Below are positions 4,301 to 8,409 of a stretch of 8,409 bases of DNA, piece after piece; the first letter of the stretch is position 1, and each line of letters starts with the position of its first letter. The notes below the pieces were generated by a model that made no database searches, had not been told where the DNA came from, and saw only the letters and a list, made by a program, of their open reading frames with translations. A program made the position numbers and the translations under genes. Source of the stretch: Deltaproteobacteria bacterium (GTDB taxonomy: Bacteria; Desulfobacterota; GWC2-55-46; S146-70; JAUXIU01); the NCBI GenBank assembly GCA_030620895.1, contig JAUXIU010000036.1:1-8409 (forward strand), read 5' to 3'.

Positions 4301-6937
4301 TTAATTAGACCTGGTCTTTAATATCTCCTTTACAAACGCTAGCTCCTCCTCCTTTGTCTTTATCTCGTTATTCAGTCTCATATCCAATAATATTCCGAGT
4401 ATCTCGCCACATATTGGTGCCTCCGGGACACCCATCTTCTTCAGATCGTTACCATTAAGGATGGTCTTTACTCCACTTAGATTTGATATATATAGAGAGA
4501 GCACCTTCTTTGCATGATCCAGGTTGGTTCTTGCAATGAGATATAGTTGGACTTCAAGGGGTATTGGCTTCAACAGGCGATAGATTTCGCTGTTTTTTAT
4601 TGCTTTTCTTTCAGAGATATTCTTAAGTGCTTTAAGGCCCTCTGATCTTGCAGTCATTACAATGGTCTGCAACCTCCCGGCAATGGCAAGCCTCCTTGAG
4701 ACATCGATCAATTCTGTATGGTTCAAGGGGTCTGTAAATGCAAGCAAAAGGACCATCCAGCCTTCAACGGACCTCTCTTTATATAATAGTCTGTACCAGG
4801 AAAGGACACCGCTCGCCTTATCAATAACAGCAAGCCCTTTTCTATCCAGGGTTATCTTTGGATGAATAAACCTCAGAAGGCCAAAGTCCTTGAGTCTCTT
4901 AAGGGCATCAATTACCGTCTCCTCTTCTAATATGGACACTAACTCATCGAGCATCCTTTCACCAGCAAGGTTCTTAAAAACCTCTATCCTTACTGCATTC
5001 TTAATCAGTTTTTTCGTATGTTCTGCAATCTTAAAACCGTATCTCTCTGAAAATCTAATCGCCCTGAATACCCTCGTTGGGTCCTCTATAAAGCTCAAGT
5101 TGTGCAAGACCCTGACCGTTTTCTCCTTGATGTCCTTCTGTGCTCCAAAGAAGTCTATAAGCTCCCCGAACCTCTTTGTATCAAGCTCTACTGCCAGTGT
5201 ATTTATCGTGAAATCTCTCCTGAAAAGATCCAGTTTGAGCGATGATAATTCCACGGTTGGCAGAGCTCCGGGTCTTTCATAGTATTCGAGCCGGGCAGTT
5301 GCAACGTCTACCTTGAATCCATCTGGAAATACAATAACCGCCGTACCAAACCTTTCATGGCTTTTTACCCTGCAACTCTTTCTTGCCGCAAATTTCTTGG
5401 CGAATTCTATTCCATCACCCTCAATAACTATATCAATGTCAAGGTTTTCATATCTCAGTATCATATCCCTCACAAAACCACCTACAACATACGCCTTAAA
5501 ATCTAATGATTCAGCCACACTGCCAGCGTCCGTCAATATGTCAAGCACCCATCCAGGCAACCTCTCCTTCATCGTTTTTTTTACATTCCTGTGCCTCTTA
5601 AGATGTTCCTCCCTCTCTTCAACGCCACGGTATGGGCTCTCAACAACCTCTTCATGATAAAGTCTCAATAAATCTGTACGTGTGATAACCCCTCTTATCT
5701 CTTCCTTATAAACAACAGGTAAAAGCCTCTGACCATGGCCAATGAGCTTACCCCTTATATTATCTACCGACGTCTCTGGCTCAACGGTATCAAAATCTGA
5801 GCTCATATATTCTTCAACCAGAAGGTTCCCAAGATCGTGATGAATGGCCTTTTCAATAATCTGCCTTGTTGCAACGCCCACGCATCTCTTGCCATCTTCC
5901 TTTACAACCGGCAATGCATTTATATTGTACCTTATCAATATCTCCTTTGTTCCAGCAATCGTTGTACTTGAATTCACCGTAATAACGGGGGTTGACATGA
6001 TGTCCTTTGCTACTTTCTTTGGCGATATATGCCTGTTTAATACCTCCAGCAACTTTTCCTTGGCCTGGATAAGCGTAACACCCTTTAGGGTGGCAGATGC
6101 CGCAGTTGGATGCCCTCCGCCTCCCAAGCCACGGGCCACCTCCCCTGCATTAACCTCTTTTAGCCTGTTTCTTACGACCAGGTGTACCCTATCTTCCATG
6201 CCTAAAAGTGCAAATAAACAGTCAACGCCCTCTATCTCTATCAGTTTGTGAGCAAGGATGGCTATCTCACCCGTATATCCCTCAACTGATGTCTCTGCTA
6301 TAAGTATATCTACACCGCATATGTTATAGTTAATCGAGGATTGTATAAGATCATTAAGTATGGATACCTCTTTGGGTGATAACTCCCTTTTTAACAGGTC
6401 AGCTACCCTGTTCAGGTCAGCGTTACATGAAAGCAGGAATGCAGCTGCTTCGTAGTCTTTCGTAGTTGTTGAAGGATAGCTTAGAGAACCTGTATCCTCG
6501 TATATCCCTAGCATCAGTATGGTAGCTTCATCTGATGTGAGAGTGATCCCCCTGCCTTTAATTATCGATGTAAGGATGGTGGTAGTTGAACCGTATTGTT
6601 GGGTGAGATTCAATGAACCTTTTATGTCATCAGGGGTAGGAGGGTGATGGTCATAGATATGTATATCGAGGTCCGGTTTGCCAATAATATCCTCAAACCT
6701 GCCTATCCTGCCGGGTTGCTTTATATCGACTATTATAAGTCTCTCGACCTTATCAAGGTCTATATCCTTTGCCTTTTTTACAGGATAGGGGAAAGAAAGT
6801 TTATCGAATGAATCCTTTAAGCCCTTTTCAAGTGAGCCGGGAAAGACGATTATTGCATCTGGATAGAGCTTTTTTGCCGCAAGCATCGAGGCGATTGTAT
6901 CGAAATCAGCGTTAGTATGGGATGTAATTATCTCCAT
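4301..6937 (-). CDS. DHH phosphoesterase / CBS / tRNA nucleotidyltransferase fusion
   Basis: Three modules in 878 residues. (1) DHH/DHHA1 phosphoesterase, about 1-305: HTNADFD (7-13), Asp71, DHH (96-98), EDTG (147-150) and DHHA1 motif GLGGGGHPTAA (270-280), with all expected metal ligands intact. (2) Two CBS domains, about 309-366 and 373-430, usually adenine-nucleotide sensors. (3) Class II polyA-polymerase/tRNA nucleotidyltransferase, about 470-878: VGGFVRD (485-491), catalytic DxD Asp500/Asp502, RRDFTINTL (573-581), template-like EDPTR (618-622), GERMLDEL (659-666) and the C-terminal RNA-binding helices. It probably adds A (or CCA) to tRNA 3' ends; the Aquifex A-adding enzyme, as I recall, shares this architecture, and a separate CC-adding enzyme would then be expected elsewhere. 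The DHH module may act on oligonucleotides or cyclic dinucleotides (inference). There is no Shine-Dalgarno sequence before ATG 6937. Confidence 0.93.
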   Translation of the reverse strand: MEIITSHTNADFDTIASMLAAKKLYPDAIIVFPGSLEKGLKDSFDKLSFPYPVKKAKDIDLDKVERLIIVDIKQPGRIGRFEDIIGKPDLDIHIYDHHPPTPDDIKGSLNLTQQYGSTTTILTSIIKGRGITLTSDEATILMLGIYEDTGSLSYPSTTTKDYEAAAFLLSCNADLNRVADLLKRELSPKEVSILNDLIQSSINYNICGVDILIAETSVEGYTGEIAILAHKLIEIEGVDCLFALLGMEDRVHLVVRNRLKEVNAGEVARGLGGGGHPTAASATLKGVTLIQAKEKLLEVLNRHISPKKVAKDIMSTPVITVNSSTTIAGTKEILIRYNINALPVVKEDGKRCVGVATRQIIEKAIHHDLGNLLVEEYMSSDFDTVEPETSVDNIRGKLIGHGQRLLPVVYKEEIRGVITRTDLLRLYHEEVVESPYRGVEEREEHLKRHRNVKKTMKERLPGWVLDILTDAGSVAESLDFKAYVVGGFVRDMILRYENLDIDIVIEGDGIEFAKKFAARKSCRVKSHERFGTAVIVFPDGFKVDVATARLEYYERPGALPTVELSSLKLDLFRRDFTINTLAVELDTKRFGELIDFFGAQKDIKEKTVRVLHNLSFIEDPTRVFRAIRFSERYGFKIAEHTKKLIKNAVRIEVFKNLAGERMLDELVSILEEETVIDALKRLKDFGLLRFIHPKITLDRKGLAVIDKASGVLSWYRLLYKERSVEGWMVLLLAFTDPLNHTELIDVSRRLAIAGRLQTIVMTARSEGLKALKNISERKAIKNSEIYRLLKPIPLEVQLYLIARTNLDHAKKVLSLYISNLSGVKTILNGNDLKKMGVPEAPICGEILGILLDMRLNNEIKTKEEELAFVKEILKTRSN

Positions 6938-6943
6938 ATAATT

Positions 6944-6972
6944 TATATAGCATAGATATAGTTTACTTACAA
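6944..6972 (-). promoter_or_regulatory. Candidate promoter giving a leaderless nucleotidyltransferase mRNA
   Basis: TTGTAA (6972-6967) and TATATA (6949-6944) are spaced 17 nt apart on the minus strand; TATAAA (6947-6942) is a second register. The first -10 ends 6 nt before ATG 6937, so the transcript would begin at or within a base or two of the start codon, consistent with the absence of a Shine-Dalgarno sequence. Confidence 0.4.
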
Positions 6973-7028
6973 TGATGCCGAGGTAGAGGCAAGGTTGTAG
7001 CAGTTCTAATTATAAATTTGTTTTTACT

Positions 7029-7050
7029 GCATCATCGTATTGCATGATGC
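7029..7050. repeat. Perfect 7-bp inverted repeat next to the heptad array
   Basis: GCATCAT (7029-7035) and ATGATGC (7044-7050) pair around an 8-nt loop. The right arm abuts the first heptad unit of the following array, so it may be the left boundary of that element. No T-tract follows on either strand, so it is not called a terminator. Confidence 0.5.
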
Positions 7051-7133
7051 GTTACTCGTTAATCGTGTATCGTGAATCGTTAATTGTGTATCGAGTTACG
7101 ATACACGAACCTCGAACCACGCACGACGGTTTT
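7050..7133. repeat. Heptad-phased repeat, long copy (12 units)
   Basis: Twelve phase-locked 7-nt units, eleven starting with CG and one with TG. The first units are CGTTACT, CGTTAAT, CGTGTAT, CGTGAAT; after a pivot they become CGATACA, CGAACCT, CGAACCA, CGCACGA and end in CGG plus a T-run (7129-7134). At the pivot GTGTATCG (7086-7093) and CGATACAC (7099-7106) form a perfect 8-bp stem with a 5-nt loop. The array lies in the divergent gap between the nucleotidyltransferase gene and tRNA-Ala. Its right half is close to the right half of the copy at 71-126. It resembles heptanucleotide STRR elements of cyanobacteria in design only. Confidence 0.88.
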
Positions 7134-7178
7134 TTATTCTTCAATTTCCAGGATTTTTGCACTTGAAACAAATTTAAG

Positions 7179-7208
7179 TTGACATGTAAGCGCCCTTGGT
7201 GTTATTTG
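7179..7208 (+). promoter_or_regulatory. Candidate promoter for tRNA-Ala
   Basis: A perfect -35 hexamer TTGACA (7179-7184) is followed after 17 nt by TTATTT (7202-7207) or after 18 nt by TATTTG (7203-7208), a weak -10. Transcription would begin near 7214, about 60 nt before the mature tRNA. It is the only good -35 in the 140 nt upstream of the tRNA. The rest of the 337-nt gap 6938-7274 holds the inverted repeat and heptad array, and I see no gene in it. Confidence 0.5.
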
Positions 7209-7274
7209 TAGAGGCCAGATAAAGGATAAAGAGATTTAAATTTTCATCTCCTCTTTCAAACCCAACCTTATTGT

Positions 7275-7350
7275 GGGGCTGTAGCTCAGCTGGGAGAGCA
7301 TTTGGCTGGCAGCCAAAAGGTCAGGGGTTCGATCCCCCTCAGCTCCACCA
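7275..7350 (+). tRNA. tRNA-Ala (anticodon GGC), CCA encoded
   Basis: The sequence folds into a full cloverleaf: acceptor arm GGGGCTG with CAGCTCC, D stem GCTC/GAGC, anticodon stem TTTGG/CCAAA around loop CTGGCAG, 5-nt variable region AGGTC, and T arm AGGGG-TTCGATC-CCCCT. The anticodon is GGC (reads GCC/GCU). The third acceptor pair is G3-U70, the main alanine identity element, confirming the assignment. The discriminator is A73 and the 3' CCA is encoded in the DNA, so a nucleotide-adding enzyme would be needed only for repair of this tRNA. It stands alone on the plus strand after a divergent gap, and its 3' end is a possible integration site for the region to its right. Confidence 0.98.
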
Positions 7351-7375
7351 ATGATTTCAGGGACTTAGACGATTA

Positions 7376-7399
7376 AATTCATATCTTTTTTTATGAATT
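7376..7399. repeat. Perfect 8-bp inverted repeat with T-rich loop
   Basis: AATTCATA (7376-7383) and TATGAATT (7392-7399) are exact reverse complements around an 8-nt loop containing six consecutive T. It lies 26 nt after the tRNA. The T-run is in the loop rather than after the stem and the stem has one G-C pair, so it is a poor intrinsic terminator; an operator or chance dyad is as likely. Confidence 0.4.
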
Positions 7400-7417
7400 G
7401 TGCAGTAATTGTACAGT
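7396..7417. repeat. Tandem 11-bp direct repeat
   Basis: AATTGTGCAGT (7396-7406) is followed without a gap by AATTGTACAGT (7407-7417), identical at 10 of 11 positions. An 11-bp period is about one helical turn, so the copies face the same side of the DNA, as in some operators; replication slippage is the simpler explanation. Confidence 0.5.
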
Positions 7418-7617
7418 TCGATTTTTTCCGCTCTTAATCTAATGATTTCTTCCTGTAGTCCGCAGCTCAATGTGAACTCACGAATTGCATGTTATCACTG
7501 TAATTCCTCATTCATATGAGTAGTTTAAGCTTTGCAATCTGCAGTGTAATTAGATGGATTTACTGTCGGAAAGAAATTGTCTTACTGTAAAGCAATTAAA
7601 GGGGGATATGTGATACC

Positions 7618-7625
7618 TATATAAA
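7618..7625 (+). promoter_or_regulatory. -10-like box directly before the nuclease ATG
   Basis: TATATA (7618-7623), overlapping TATAAA (7620-7625), ends 7 (or 5) nt before ATG 7631, and no Shine-Dalgarno sequence lies between them. The G-rich run at 7601-7605 is 25 nt from the start codon, too far to serve it; it instead precedes an ATG-TGA (7608-7613) with no useful reading frame. No clear -35 is seen. Confidence 0.3.
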
Positions 7626-7630
7626 AGCTT

Positions 7631-8395
7631 ATGTCCCAATACTACACCCCAAAACGCACCAAAAATCTTTACGACCCTGACTCTTCCAAACCATATAAAC
7701 TCAGCCGTTCAAAAATTGCCCTGTTTTTAGAGTGTCCACTGTGCTTTTATATCGATAGACGTCTCGGTGTCGGCCGTCCACCAGGGTTTCCTTTTACCCT
7801 TAACAGTGCGGTTGATAGACTGCTTAAAAAGGAATTTGACATATACCGTGCCAAAGGCGAGGCCCATCCGCTGATGAAAGCATATTCTGTAGAAGCTGTT
7901 CCTGCCGCACATAAAGATCTGGATAAATGGCGTAACAGTTTTAGCGGGATTCAATACCTGCACGAGCCTACCAACTTTCTTGTTTTTGGTGCAATTGATG
8001 ATCTGTGGCAGGACCCAAATGGCGAGTATATTGTGGTGGATTATAAGGCAACCAGCAAAAACGAGAAAATCACAGAACTTAATCAGGATTGGCACGAGGG
8101 TTACAAAAGGCAGATGGAAATATATCAGTGGTTGTTTCGAAAAAACGGCTTCAAGATATCGGATACCGGCTATTTCCTATATTGCAATGCCGAAACCGAT
8201 GCGCAGGTATTCGGCAATAAGCTGGATTTTGATGTGACGCTTATTCCGTACATTGGGAATACGAATTGGGTTGAACAGACCATAAAAGATGCTTATAATT
8301 GCCTTGTAAGTGATACAATCCCGGCAGCTGGAGAAGATTGTGATTATTGTGCATATAGAAAGTCAGTCGCAATCGTTTTTTCCTGGGAGGTTTGA
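7631..8395 (+). CDS. PD-(D/E)XK nuclease family protein (Cas4/RecB-like fold)
   Basis: Predicted metal-dependent nuclease of 254 residues. The N-terminus has LSRSKIALFLECPLCFY (24-40), a typical opening of RecB/Cas4-type nucleases in which a Cys can join an Fe-S cluster. The core is GAIDDLW (120-126, metal-binding Asp123/Asp124), VVDYKATS (135-142, Asp137-x-Lys139, the D/E-x-K element) and the QMEIYQWLF helix (161-169, Q-x3-Y motif). CDYC (237-240) near the C-terminus gives two more possible cluster ligands, but the third C-terminal Cys of Cas4/AddB is absent. An in-frame stop at 7622-7624 fixes ATG 7631 as the earliest ATG start. No helicase, cas1/cas2 or CRISPR repeat is nearby, so its role in repair, recombination or defence is open. 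It lies after the tRNA spacer, unlike the conserved minus-strand genes, and could be acquired. Only 14 nt follow the stop. Confidence 0.85.
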   Translation: MSQYYTPKRTKNLYDPDSSKPYKLSRSKIALFLECPLCFYIDRRLGVGRPPGFPFTLNSAVDRLLKKEFDIYRAKGEAHPLMKAYSVEAVPAAHKDLDKWRNSFSGIQYLHEPTNFLVFGAIDDLWQDPNGEYIVVDYKATSKNEKITELNQDWHEGYKRQMEIYQWLFRKNGFKISDTGYFLYCNAETDAQVFGNKLDFDVTLIPYIGNTNWVEQTIKDAYNCLVSDTIPAAGEDCDYCAYRKSVAIVFSWEV

Positions 8396-8409
8396 GGAAT
8401 TGAGGGGGT

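Larger units (their letters stand above)
7357..7470 (-). pseudogene. Possible small gene or remnant (37 codons) after tRNA-Ala
   Basis: In the 280-nt spacer between the tRNA and the nuclease, one minus-strand frame is open from 7491 to a TGA at 7357. From TTG 7470 it encodes 37 residues with protein-like composition: an amphipathic helix LQEEIIRLRAEKIELY, then [17 protein letters not shown]. Two in-frame stops lie just upstream (7497-7492), so there is no longer N-terminus in this frame. A weak GAG lies 6 nt before the TTG. An 11-bp tandem duplication and a dyad lie inside it. It may be the 3' remnant of a gene lost beside the tRNA, a genuine tiny protein, or chance. I do not recognise a family. 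Confidence 0.25.

Noticed and set aside
5844..6251. 135-codon plus-strand ORF inside the nucleotidyltransferase fusion
   Set aside because: Antisense to conserved DHHA1 and CBS coding sequence, with low-complexity Ser/Thr/Pro-rich translation typical of a shadow frame.
7050..7133. CRISPR array
   Set aside because: The unit is 7 nt with no spacers; the design is a tandem/inverted array, not repeats separated by unique spacers.
7376..7399. Intrinsic terminator of tRNA-Ala
   Set aside because: The T-run lies in the loop and the stem is almost all A-T, so it does not fit a rho-independent terminator; kept only as a dyad.
7608..7624. Leader peptide before the nuclease
   Set aside because: The ATG after the G-run is followed at once by TGA, and the overlapping GTG frame has only four codons; nothing suggests attenuation.
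7727..8095. 122-codon ORF on the minus strand inside the nuclease gene
   Set aside because: It is a reverse-frame shadow of a well-supported nuclease with intact motifs; its translation has no recognisable domain.
7631..8395. Cas4 of a CRISPR system
   Set aside because: No third C-terminal Cys, no cas1/cas2 or repeats within the window; only the fold-level PD-(D/E)XK assignment is supported.

Overview
The window looks like a chromosomal housekeeping locus from a moderately AT-rich bacterium. The order DHH/CBS/tRNA-nucleotidyltransferase fusion, M50 rhomboid-unrelated membrane protease, trpS, scpA, scpB, rluB is one I associate from memory with Desulfobacterota (Geobacter-like) and Nitrospirota genomes. 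An iron-sulfur-type TrpRS and short dispersed repeats between genes fit that picture. The assignment is an inference from gene order and gene types; no marker in the window fixes the phylum.

Layout. Positions 1-6937 are read from the minus strand. In transcription order (right to left) they hold: an 878-residue DHH-phosphoesterase / two-CBS / tRNA nucleotidyltransferase fusion (6937-4301); a 178-nt gap with a candidate promoter, a small hairpin and a 40-nt repeat; a site-2-protease-like M50 metallopeptidase (4122-3484) coupled by a 1-nt overlap to trpS (3484-2495); a 344-nt gap with an inverted repeat, a second copy of the 40-nt repeat and a possible tiny plus-strand lipoprotein ORF; then scpA-scpB-rluB, with scpA/scpB overlapping by 4 nt and scpB/rluB by 143 nt. 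A heptad repeat follows, and the first 18 codons of another minus-strand gene run off the left edge. On the plus strand, 6938-7274 carries a larger heptad repeat and a tRNA promoter, followed by tRNA-Ala(GGC) at 7275-7350, a 280-nt spacer with a possible minus-strand gene remnant, and a stand-alone PD-(D/E)XK nuclease (7631-8395).

How the genes relate. Two themes dominate: tRNA function (3'-end nucleotide addition, tryptophan charging, tRNA-Ala, plus rRNA pseudouridylation by RluB) and chromosome segregation (ScpA-ScpB, the kleisin and its winged-helix partner for SMC). The nuclease is probably accessory.

Most worth a second look: (1) heptad-phased repeats with a strand switch, one of which supplies the last codons and stop of rluB; (2) a second repeat family flanking the M50-trpS pair in direct orientation; (3) genes that open a transcription unit have a -10-like box 5-8 nt before the start codon and no Shine-Dalgarno sequence, while internal genes have purine-rich SD-like sites, suggesting leaderless transcripts; (4) the exact C-x22-C-x6-C-x2-C pattern in TrpRS. 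I see no CRISPR array, insertion sequence or evident new multi-gene defence system.
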